DNA of 64,000 nt from Anaeromyces robustus (taxonomy: Eukaryota; Neocallimastigomycota; Neocallimastigomycetes; Neocallimastigales; Neocallimastigaceae), in NCBI GenBank assembly GCA_002104895.1, contig MCFG01000177.1, forward strand, positions 1 to 64,000, written 5' to 3'. The position numbers were made by a program, and so were the translations under genes. Under the pieces are notes generated by a model, which worked only from the letters and a program-made list of their open reading frames with translations, was not told where the DNA came from and did not search any database. This document shows positions 12,682 through 23,445 of the stretch, one piece after another. The stretch's first letter is position 1, and every line of letters starts with the position of its first letter.

Positions 12682-13815
12682 ATGGTATGTTTAAATTTGT
12701 AAACTATTTTTAATGATGAATTAATGAACATCCATTATATTCTATTTTATATTGAACTTTTTAATATATAAATGTGTTTCAATGTTTGATGTGTTGATAA
12801 ATATTAAAAGTCCTTGATAAATTTATTATATATTTTGAAAAAGAATAAAAAAAAAAGAGTATAATTTGTTGATGAAATGTTTTATATAAAAAGAATCAAG
12901 AAAATGATGGATGAATTAAAAAAAATATATTAATGAAAATGAGTAATATTCTAATAATATATATTATTTATATTATTTTTCTCTTTTATTTATTTATTTA
13001 TAATAGTCCATCGTCGTATCTGACAAAAACTCATTTCAACACATTCTTCGTCTCCTTAACACTAACATTGACGGTAAGCAAAAGCTTCAATTTGCTTTAA
13101 CTTCCATCAGAGGTTGTGGTAGACGTTACGCTAATATTGTTTGTAAGAAGGCCGAAATTGACCTCACTAAGCGGTAATTAAAAAATATTCTTTTAATATG
13201 CATTATTAAAAATTGTATAATTTTGATGGATAATTAATTTTGAATAAAATTTATTAATAATATTAAATTTATAATAAAAATAATAGTGCTGGTGAATTAT
13301 CTAATGAAGAATTAGAACGTGTTGTAACTATTCTCCAAAACCCAACCCAATACAAGATTCCAAACTGGTTCCTTAACAGACAAAAGGATGTTGTTGACGG
13401 TACTTACTCCCAACTCTTAGCTAACAACTTAGATAACAAGCTTCGTGAAGATCTTGAACGTGTAAGTATACGTTAATAATTAAAAAAATTATTAAATTTG
13501 TTAAATGTTGTATTTTTTTTGAATGAATAATTTAATAATTTTTATATTTAATATATATTTTTTTAAAAAATAACAGTTAAAGAAGATCAGATCCCACCGT
13601 GGTCTTCGTCACTACTGGGGTATTAAGGTCAGAGGTCAACACACCAAGACCACTGGTCGTCGTGGTCGTACTGTTGGTGTTGCCAAGAAGAAGGGTAATT
13701 AAAAGATAATATAATTAATATTTTAATACTATATTTATGTATATAATGTAAATATGATTATTAAATATTTTTACTTTTTCTTTATATTAATATATTAATT
13801 TAAATAGGTGCATAA
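12682..13815 (+). CDS. RPS18: 40S ribosomal protein S18 (uS13)
   Basis: Small-subunit head protein that contacts the P-site tRNA and the intersubunit bridge. Exons: 12682-12684 (the ATG only, donor GTATGT), 13007-13173, 13287-13461, 13577-13694 and 13808-13815. The phases close. The protein shows the family hallmarks: [70 protein letters not shown], then the basic tail [21 protein letters not shown]. Length is about 154 residues, usual for the family. The last intron (13695-13807, GTAATT...AATAG) gives a C-terminus of KKKGA. Without it the reading ends KKKGN at 13702. The codons favour AAG, AAC, GGT and CGT, unlike the neighbours, as expected of a highly expressed gene. Confidence 0.95.
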
Positions 13816-14107
13816 GTTTAATTTTTTTAGTTGCTCAATAAAAAATATTGGCAAAGGAATAATGATCATTGTAGAATATTTAATTGCAATGTCTTAATAA
13901 AAATTAAAAATAATAAAAAAAATATATATTATAATAAATTAAAGTGTCAAGTATATTTTGGATATGAAAAATATTTAAAATCACAAAAAATAAAAAATGG
14001 AATTGAAAAAATAATTTGGATTTTTAGTATTTTTTTTTTAACGATTGGATATATTGGAGTATGATTTTTAATAAGAATAAGTAATATATTTTATTATATT
14101 TTTTTTA

Positions 14108-14138
<31 letters not shown>

Positions 14139-14440
14139 TTTTAAATTAAATTTTAATTATTTTTTATTTTTTTGTTTTTTAATTTTAATTAAAAGTTTTA
14201 ATATATTTTATTTATGTAAAAATAATAATTGTAGTAAAAGTATATATATATATTATATTGAAGAGTTTTAGGGAATACTTTTAGAAATTTAATAAAGAAT
14301 AAATATAATTTATTACATTTAAAAGAAAAAAAAAAAGGAAAAAGATAATTTGAAATTTAGTTGATTTTAATTTTAATGTTTTTAAATAGTATAAAAATAA
14401 AATATATATATTGAAATTGTTCATAATAATTCAAATATAG

Positions 14441-14570
14441 TAGAATTATTTTTATAATAAATATACATATTTATAATTAAATAAAGTAAAGTATTAACAA
14501 TTTAGTAGAATTATTTTTATAATAAATATACATATTTATAATTAAATAAAGTAAAGTATTAACAATTTAA
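14441..14570. repeat. 2 x 65-bp tandem repeat
   Basis: Two near-identical 65-bp units begin TAGAATTATTTTTATAATAA and contain AATAAAGTAAAGTATTAACA. They are followed by a further partial copy of the last ~15 bp. This is a recent duplication with no coding role seen. Confidence 0.85.
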
Positions 14571-14699
14571 AGTATTAACAATTTCATTTCTATTAAAACA
14601 AAAATAATATTTTAAATAAAGTAAATTTTACTTCGTTTATATTTTTAATTTAATATATAAACAAAAGTTAATAATAATATATATAAAAAAAAAAAAAAT

Positions 14700-14751
14700 G
14701 TTAGGTCATTTACAATAAAAAAAAAAAAAAAAAAAAAAAAGGTCATTTACA

Positions 14752-14795
<44 letters not shown>

Positions 14796-14874
14796 ATTAG
14801 CTTTTTTTATGAATGTAAAAAAAAAATGTTAGGTCATTTACAAAAAAGAAAAAATTATTACAAAAAAACTTATA

Positions 14875-14900
<26 letters not shown>
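14700..14900. repeat. Three GGTCATTTACA units with poly-A spacers
   Basis: TTAGGTCATTTACA-type words occur three times, each followed by a long A run, then ATTATTACAAAAAAACTTATA. A similar arrangement (GGACATTTACA, A run, ATTATTACAAAAAAAAACTT) lies at about 20329-20380 on the other side of the ankyrin gene. The two may be copies of one dispersed repeat. Confidence 0.55.
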
Positions 14901-14907
<7 letters not shown>

Positions 14908-15049
14908 CTGATATTATTGTTTTCAGTACTTCTATAGTTATATTCATTAAGTATTATTAAGGATTAAAGATTTTTTATCATTTAATGAAAAGATTAAATA
15001 AGCAATGAAATAAATAGGTTGGAATATAAACTATTCATATGAATACTCA

Positions 15050-15540
15050 CAAATCGTAATTTTTAAAATAAATGAATAAATTTATTAATAATTAAATTAA
15101 TTTTTTCTTTTCCTTAAAGGTCATAAGGCTTAGCTATAAATATTAATTCATTTGGAATTGTAATGATTATTAGGTATAAGGATTATTAAAGAAAGTGAAT
15201 GATTTCAATTGAGCATTTTTTTATAATAAATAATTAAATCATGTTGTGGCTTAAAAGTTAAATAAGCAAATCTATTAATTATGTAAAAAATTTCAATAGA
15301 GAATTCTTTAAATTTTTTAGTGATTCTAATATTATCAATTTGACTATTGATTTCCAAAAAAATATCATTTTCAATTATATTTGCATAACTTAATATTAAA
15401 AGATTAAACATATATTTAATATTTAATACATATATTAAATATATGGATGAATTAGAAATATAAATATTAAAGACAATTTGTTGTGTGTTTATATAAATAA
15501 TCAAAAAATGATGCTGTAAATATTTAATTTTTTTTTGAGT
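15050..15540 (-). other. Higher-complexity stretch, possible decayed coding sequence
   Basis: Between AT-rich deserts this ~490-bp stretch has normal word complexity and a minus-strand frame of 99 codons (15205-15504) without an obvious family. The frame starts with ATG and is rich in Ile, Tyr and Asn. There is no clear splice context and no recognisable motif. It could be a host pseudogene, a lineage-specific gene, or chance. Confidence 0.2.
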
Positions 15541-15659
15541 AATAATTTTTTTTCATAAAAAGAATATAATAGTTTTGAAATTAAGATTATTATATATATA
15601 TTAACTTATTTTCTATTCCTTTATATATATATTTTTTAATTATATTTTATTTTATTTAT

Positions 15660-16090
15660 TAGTGTCTCATTACAAAATTTGTTAAGCGCCCCATTTCCTA
15701 TTACTAAATGCAACATATTCACTATATTTTATTTATTATAAATAATAAATAATAAATAATAAATAAATAAATTAATAAATAATTTAATCGTAAAGTAAAT
15801 GTTGTTAAAATATTATTTAATAATATTTAATATTCTTTTTTATTTTTAATAAAGTAAACATAAAATAATATTAATTAAAATGTTATTTAATAATATTTAA
15901 TATTCTTTTTTATTTTTAATAAAGTAAACATAAAATAATATTAAAGTAAATATAAAATATTATTAAATAATATTTTTTTTTATTTATTTATAATTTTATT
16001 TATTTAATTATATATATAATTATGCGCCCCATTACAAAATGTAAAGCACAAATCTGTATCATGCGCCCTATTGCGAAACGCAATTTCGAC
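15660..16090. repeat. Small hairpin repeats with a GCGCCC core
   Basis: GCGCCCC occurs at 15686 and 16024, and GCGCCCT at 16063. Each is followed by ATT and a short hairpin. The second and third hairpins have equivalent stems, TTACA/TGTAA (16032-16044) and TTGCG/CGCAA (16071-16083), both with an AAA loop. They differ at paired positions in a compensating way. Their GC content stands out sharply from the surrounding DNA. They lie 340-770 bp upstream of the ankyrin start codon. Confidence 0.6.
15813..15950. repeat. 2 x 70-bp tandem repeat
   Basis: Two copies of a 70-bp unit run from TTATTTAATAATATTTAATA to AAAGTAAACATAAAATAATA. They sit between the GCGCCC hairpin repeats, so the hairpin block has been split or expanded by local duplication. 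Confidence 0.8.
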
Positions 16091-16240
16091 CTATTAAATT
16101 TAAATTTAATTATTTTATATATAATTTTAATTTATTTTATAAATTTATTCATTTATTAATATGATCAGTTAAAACTTTAATTTAATGTTTTTATATAAAT
16201 ACTCAATAAGTTCATTTATTAATTATTTCATAATTTGAAT

Positions 16241-16440
16241 AATTCCAAATAAAAATAATTTTATAATTAATTATTTCTTTTTAATAATAAAAATGCTTGG
16301 TTTTTTTAATTCCAAATAAAAATAATTTTATAATTAATTATTTCTTTTTAATAATAAAAATGCTTGGTTTTTTTAATTCCAAATAAAAATAATTTTATAA
16401 TTAATTATTTCTTTTTAATAATAAAAATGCTTGGTTTTTT
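16241..16440 (+). repeat. 3 x 67-bp tandem repeat spanning the ankyrin start codon
   Basis: Units begin at 16241, 16308 and 16375 and are essentially identical. Each ends with AAAAATGCTTGGTTTTTTT. Only the third copy continues into the coding sequence (ATG at 16427). The first two ATGs (16293 and 16360) open eight-codon frames reading MLGFFNSK followed by a stop. The triplication has therefore placed two short upstream reading frames ahead of the gene, which may lower its translation. Confidence 0.9.
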
Positions 16441-17897
16441 TAAAAAAAAAAGTAATTCTAAATTTCATAAATATATAAAAGAGGGTAATATTGAGGAAAT
16501 TATATCTATTATTAAATATGCTAATGAAAACAGAATTTCTTTAGATATAAATGACAAAGATAAAAATGGAAATTACCCATTATTAATGTGTTTCGATAAT
16601 CCTAATAGTTTTGAAAATGTCAAACTTATTATGGAATATTGTGAAAATAATAATATTCTTTTAGAAATTAATAAAAGTAATAATAAAGGAGATTTTCCAC
16701 TACTAGAAGCTATTTCTAGAAATTCTATAATAATAACCAAATTACTAATTAATTATTCAAATAAAAATAAAATTATTTTAAAAATTAATAAAAAAGATGA
16801 CAAAGGAAATTATCCATTTTTAATGGCTGTTAAAAATAATAATTTTGAAGCTGCGGAATTATTAATAGAATATGCTATTAAAAATAATATCGATTTAAAA
16901 TATAATCAGAAAGATGTTTGTAATAATTATCCATTTTTGGAAGCTTTTATTGAAAATAGAAGTGATATTGAAATAATTAAATTATTAATGAACTATTCAG
17001 AAAGAACAGGAAGATATTTGGATCTTAATTTACAAACTAGAAAGGGAAATAATCCATTATTAATAGCACTTTTATATAAAAATTTTGAAATGGGAAAATT
17101 AATATTTAATTATGCCGAAAAACACAATATTATGATAAAAATTGATAAGAAAAATAATTATGGAGATACTCCTTTGTCACTAGCAATGAAATTAAAAGGT
17201 GATGATGATAAATATGAAATGATTTTACTATTAATAAAACATGCTAATAAACATGGTATCATTCTAAATATTAATAATGAAATTTGGAAAGGTTTCAATT
17301 TACTATTTTGGGCAGTAAATAACAATTATGTTGAAATCGTAAAATTACTAATAGAATATTCAATAAATAATAATATTAATTTAGATATTACTCAGAAGAA
17401 GATGGGTTATGAAAATAATTATATATATGCATTTAACTATAGAGAACGAATTGAAATTTTAGATTTATTAATAAATTATATAGAAAAAAACAATTGTAAA
17501 TTTAATGATAATTCATTATTTATGGGAGCTATTAAATATGATAATATTGATATAATGGAATTAATCATTAATTATAAAAATAGAATGAATAGTATTTATG
17601 ATATTAATGAAATAAATAAAAATAAAGATTATCCATTATTAATAGCAACAAATAAAAATAATATTGAAATAATCAAATTATTAATAAATTATTCAGAAAA
17701 AAATAATATTTTATTAAAAATGAATGAACAAAATATTTATGGAAAATATCCTCTTTTACAAGCTATAGAACATAAAAACATTGAAATAATTAAGTTATTA
17801 ATAGAATATGCTAATAAACATGATTTCATTTTGAAATTAAATCAAAATGATATATTTGGAAATTATTCTTTTTTAAAAGCAATTTCTAATAGTAATA

Positions 17898-17978
<81 letters not shown>

Positions 17979-19774
17979 GTATTAAAATGAATATACTATT
18001 AATATTAATGGAATGGAATATGCTGAAAACAATAATATTATTTTTGATATTAATAAACAAAATGAAGATGGTGATTATCCATTATTAATAGCGGTTAAGA
18101 ATAATGATATTATAATTATTGAACTCTTGATAGATTATGGAAATAAACATATTATTATTTTAGATATAAATAAACAGAATAAAGATGGAAATTATCCACT
18201 TTTATTAGCTCTTAATAATAACAATACCAAAATTGTTGAACTCTTGATAGATTATGGCAATAAATATAATATTATTTTAGAAATAAATGAACAGAATAAT
18301 GATAGTGATTATCCACTTTTAATACTTAATGATAAGAATAGAATTATTCAAAAAATTAATAGAATATGCAGAAAATCATAATATTTTATTTGAAATTAAT
18401 CGTACAAATAAGAATAAAGACACTCTTCTTTTTTCAGCTTTAAATAGCGATAGATCCGAATTTATTGAATTATTAATGAGTTATTCCATTAAAAATAGTA
18501 TTATTTTAGATATAAATAAACAGAATAAAGATGGAAATTATCCACTTTTATTAGCTCTTAATGATAGCAATACAAAAATTGTTGAACTCTTGATAGATTA
18601 TGCCAATAAACATAATATTATTTTAGAAATAAATAAACAGAATAATGATGGTACTTACCCACTTTTAATACTTAATGATAAGAATAATATAGAATTACTC
18701 AAAAAATTAATAGAATATGCAGAAAATCATAATATAACATTTGAAATTAATCGTACAAATAAGAATAAAGACACTCTTCTTTTTTCAGCTCTAAATAAAA
18801 GCAAATCTGAATTTTTTGAATTGTTAATAGATCATTCCAATAAAAATAATATAATTTTAGATGTGAATAAAACTACTAACAAAGGAAACTTTTTACTTTT
18901 AGAAGCTTTTTCTAAAAATAAAATAACAATAATTAAAAAAATAATGGATTATTCAAATAATAATAATATCATTTTAAAAATTAATCAAAAAGATGACAAA
19001 GAAAATTATCCATTTTTAATGGCTGTTAAAAATAATAGTTTTGAAGCTGCGGAATTATTAATAGAATATGCTATTAAAAATAATATCGATTTAAAATATA
19101 ATCAGAAAGATGTTTGTAATAATTATCAATTTTTGGAAGCTTTTATTGAAAATAAAAGTGATATTGAAATAATTAAATTATTAATGAACTATTCAGAAAG
19201 AACAGGAAAATATTTGGATCTTAATTTACAAACTAGAAAGGGAAATAATCCATTATTAATAGCACTTTTATATAAAAATTTTGAAATAGGAAAATTAATA
19301 TTTAATTATGCCGAAAAACATAATATTATGATAAAAATTGATAAGAAAAATAATTATGGAGATACTCCTTTGTCACTAGCAACCAAATTAAAAAGTGATG
19401 ATGATAAATATGAAATGATTTTATTATTAATAAAACATGCTAATAAACATGGTATTACACTTGATATTGATAAATCAATTTTATTAATATGGGGTATAAA
19501 TAATAATAATATTGAGTTGATTAAATTTACAATAGAATATGCAAATAAACAAAATATAATTTTGCAAATTTATGAACGAGATATTAATAATATTTCAAAC
19601 GTGGATAAGGAAATCATTTATTTATTAGGCAAATATAATATAATGAAGGGTACCATAAAAATAATATATACTGAGAATAGTATATTGAAGAAGATAATTA
19701 AAAATATAGAAATGGATATAATAAAAGAATATTTATTGACATATCAAAATTTAAAATTTAAAAATAAAATATAG
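16427..19774 (+). CDS. Ankyrin-repeat protein, frame broken by two 5-bp indels
   Basis: A single-exon gene of long ankyrin-type repeats. The period is about 39 residues rather than 33, with the pattern G-N-Y-P-L-L then E-I-I-K-L-L-I-E-Y-A and a polar Asn/Ile/Lys linker. Such proteins usually mediate protein binding; no catalytic domain is visible. As given, the first frame starts at 16427 and ends at 18088 (553 residues). The repeats continue in another frame (18013-18381) and then return to the first frame (18329-19774). The breaks are a duplicated AATGG at 18007-18016 and loss of five bases near 18340 compared with the paralogous repeat at 18680. The two changes cancel in frame. A poly-Asn tract (17890-17980) lies just before the first break. 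It may be a pseudogene, a polymorphic allele or an assembly error. Confidence 0.75.
16787..17270 (+). repeat. Ankyrin segment duplicated at 18982-19466 (first copy)
   Basis: This ~485-bp segment recurs about 2195 bp downstream with very few differences, including identical odd residues such as the D-V-C-N-N-Y and S-E-R-T-G motifs. It covers about four ankyrin units. The closeness points to recent duplication or gene conversion inside the gene. Confidence 0.85.
17886..17980 (+). repeat. AAT trinucleotide run (poly-Asn) in the ankyrin gene
   Basis: About 30 AAT/AAC/AGT triplets encode a nearly pure Asn tract that interrupts an ankyrin unit. It is followed within 30 bp by the first frame break. 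The ORF on the opposite strand here (poly-Leu) is a shadow. Confidence 0.9.
18150..18853 (+). repeat. ~351-bp tandem duplication in the ankyrin gene
   Basis: Segments starting near 18157 and 18508 are highly similar (TTTAGATATAAATAAACAGA onward) and cover about three repeats each. The first copy carries the 5-bp loss near 18340, and the second copy is intact, so the loss followed the duplication. Confidence 0.8.
18982..19466 (+). repeat. Ankyrin segment duplicated from 16787-17270 (second copy)
   Basis: Second copy of the internal duplication described at 16787. It differs by a handful of substitutions and no visible indels. Confidence 0.85.
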
Positions 19775-19787
19775 AAATAATATTGAA

Positions 19788-19915
<128 letters not shown>

Positions 19916-20932
19916 GAAAAATAATTAAAAAAAGATTAAAATAAAAAATTAAAAATTAAAAATAATAATTAATTCTAATTAAAATTACTTTTAAAAAGTT
20001 TCTTGTCAAATTTTTGATAATGTTATTATACATTTTGGTGTCACAAAACACACTAAAGAAATTTTATTATTGTTATTTTTTTTTTTTTTTAATAATTTTC
20101 TTGGTAATTAAATATGTAATAAATATTATATATATAAATAAAATTTAATATTATTACTTTTATCAGTTATTAGACTTTTCTTCTTAGTAATCAACAAAAT
20201 AAAATTAAAAGTATTGATATACTATTATTCTAATACTAAGAATAATAATGTTAATTTTAGAACTACATGAATAAAATAAAAATTGAAATTATTACTTATA
20301 TTAGTTTTTATAGTATTGAGAAATTGTTTGGACATTTACAAAAAAAAAAAAAAAAAATTATTACAAAAAAAAACTTTATAAGAAACTTTTTTTATTTATT
20401 ATTTTATTTATTTATATATTAATTTGTTATAATTATTATAACTAATTATTTATAAAATTATTATTAATTATTATTATATACAATTAAATGAATATATATA
20501 TAATATTAAAAAAAGTAATTATACTAAAAAAATATACAATTTTTTTTTTTTTTTTTTTTGAACTTTTTGAACTTTTTGAACTTTTTGAACTTTTTTTCTT
20601 TTTTTTTTTTTTTTTTTTTTTTAATAAGTGCTTATAGTTTTTGATACATATATAAATAATTAATAATAAAATGAGCTTAATTTTTTTTTTCTTTTTTTTT
20701 TATTTTGTAAAAATATTACATATATTATATTATTATATTATTATAATTATTAAAAATATTAATGGTAAAAATATATTTTTGTTATACATAATAGTTTTTA
20801 TTATATATATTTTATAGTAATTTTTTTTTTTTATTATTAATAATAAATATAAAAATATTTCCTATATATAGAATATAATTATTTATAAAAAAAATATTAT
20901 TTTTGTTTTTTGTTTTTATTAATTATTAATTG

Positions 20933-20934
<2 letters not shown>

Positions 20935-20993
<59 letters not shown>
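20935..20993. repeat. Poly-T homopolymer of about 60 bases
   Basis: An uninterrupted T run, the longest homopolymer I saw in the window. The exact length in the assembly is doubtful. Confidence 0.9.
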
Positions 20994-21000
<7 letters not shown>

Positions 21001-21382
21001 TCTATAGGCTTCCCTTTTTGACATAATTAATGGTATTAAGCTTCCTTTTTTTTTTTTATCATTGATATTTATATTTTTAATTTATTTTTAGTTTTTGTGT
21101 TTTTTTTTTATTTTTTTTATTTTTTTATTTTTTTATTTTTTTATTTTTTTTAGTTACTGTATTTATAATTATATTATTTATATGATGATAATTATATATT
21201 TTTTTGTATGTATGCTTTTATTCTTTTATTATTCCTTTTTTATATTGAATATTTATATTAAAAATATTTATTTTTATTATTTTATAAATATTCAAATTTT
21301 TTTTTTCCTTTTTTTTTTTTTTTTTTTTTTTTACTTTTCATTGTTATGAAGATTTGATTTTTTTTATATATTTTATTTATTT

Positions 21383-23376
21383 TTATTTCTTTTTATAATC
21401 TTTTTCAAAGTAATTACCTTGATGTTTAAAACTATTGTAGGAATGACTATTATAATTATGATGATAATGACCATTATGATTACCATTATTATTTATTAAA
21501 ATGGGTGAAGATTTTTTATAAGTTTCAGATTTATTCGTAGAAGTATGATTTGATTCTGATGATTTTGAATCATTTGATGAGTTATTATTATTATTATTAT
21601 TATTATTATTGTTGTTATTATTATTAGTAGCAGTAGAAGAAGAATTCGAGTTTTGATTATTGTTATTATTGTTATTATTATTACTGGAATGTAGTGAGGA
21701 AGAAAGTATAGATTTTTGTTTATATGAATTATTATTTGGATTTGAAAAATCAAAACTTGAATTACCTTTATTATTATAATGATTATTACGAGAATTATTT
21801 GGTATAGAAGAAGAATAAATATGACTTGGATTATAAGAAGATGAAATGAAATTACCCGTTGCATTATTATTATTAATATTACTATTATTTGTGGAATAAG
21901 AATTTGAATAAATAAAACTATTATTACCATTACCATTACTATTACTATTACTATTTCCATTATTATTTTTATTTTTAGCATTCATTGAAGAACGATTATG
22001 ACTGTAATTTTGATCATTTAAATAAGATGTATGACGTACAGGTGCACTAGAAGAATAATTATTATAAGAAAAGGAATCTCTTCTACTACGATGATGAGGT
22101 TCTCTTAATTCACGGAAAGCTGAAAGTAATAAAAGATGATCACTTGGGAACCATTTATTAGGTAAACTATCAATTTCATTAAGATAACGATTTTGATCCA
22201 TAGTACCACATAATACATTACGAAGTTTTAAACTTTCATTTGTATAAAGAATATGATCAATAGTACCACAAAAATCAGGTGTACGATTAGTAAATGGTAT
22301 ATCTGAAGCTTGATAAGATTCTTGTAAACCATTACTATGATATAAATATTTATCTTTTGTAAATTTACCGAAATTTCTACCAAGGAAATTACCTGTATCA
22401 ATTTTACCATTAAGAATATAATTCATCACAGGGTCACCATTTTTAGAATTTAAATCACCACATACTACAGTAGGATGTTGATAAGATTTTGAAAGCCAAT
22501 CCATTAATATAGCAGCTTGTAATAATTTTGTATCAGCATAAACTGGATCCCAATGGAAATGTGTATTAACTACTCTTAATCTTGAATTAGTAAATTTATT
22601 TCTAAATATAGCAATTAAAGCTACATTACTAAATGGTTTTACTCTTAAAGTTGTATCACGAATAAATGATTCTTGATCTTTAACATTTAAATCTGGGTTA
22701 ACATTTAATAATTCTTTTGTCAGATCAATTTTACTTCCACTATTATTTTGTTTTCTACTAGATATAAAAATACTTGGATCTGGTGTAGTATTGACTGTAA
22801 CTTGATTATATTTAGAATTTTTATTTTTATTATTGTTATTGTTATTATTATTGTTATTATTATTGTTATTATTATTATTATTTACATTATTTTCATTTTC
22901 ATTTTCATTTTCTTTTTTATTCTTCTCTTCATTTGATCCATTTTCACCATTCTTTTCTTTTGAATTATCATTTTTATCATCAGATTTATTTTCACTACTT
23001 TCTTTTTCTTCTGTTAATGAAATATCGTTGTAACGGAAAGCTTGAACAATTAATAATTGGAATTTACTATGGAAATAGAAAGTAGCACATCCATCAAATG
23101 AATTCTTTTTCTTTTTAGGTTGATATAAACCATCATAACCAAGCTTTTGTAATTGAGGGAATAACCAAGTATTAAAATCATAAGGAGATACTTCTTGTAA
23201 ACAAATAATATCAGCACGATAATAAGCAATTTCATCTAAAATTAATTTTTTTCTATATTCCCAATCTAAATATTTTGGATCTGTTAATTCAAATTTTTCA
23301 GTTGTACAATAACTTGGAGCTAAAATATTATAAGACATAACCATAAAGTCACCTATAATATAGTAATATTTATTAT

Positions 23377-23445
<69 letters not shown>

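Larger units (their letters stand above)
13816..15040. other. 3' flank of RPS18 with tandem repeats and homopolymers
   Basis: It contains TTTTTA repeats (about 14100-14135), a 2x65-bp tandem repeat (14441-14570) and three copies of GGTCATTTACA separated by long A tracts (about 14703-14840). A weak open frame at 13831-14064 has no ATG start and no family resemblance. I regard it as chance in AT-rich DNA. Confidence 0.5.

Noticed and set aside
13831-14064. Open frame downstream of RPS18
   Set aside because: No ATG start, AT-only composition and no motif; lies in the likely 3' untranslated region.
17863-18060. Poly-Leu minus-strand frame
   Set aside because: Antisense of the AAT/poly-Asn tract of the ankyrin gene.
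21095-21349. Phe/Tyr-rich frame
   Set aside because: Reading through T-rich 3' flank; no protein character.
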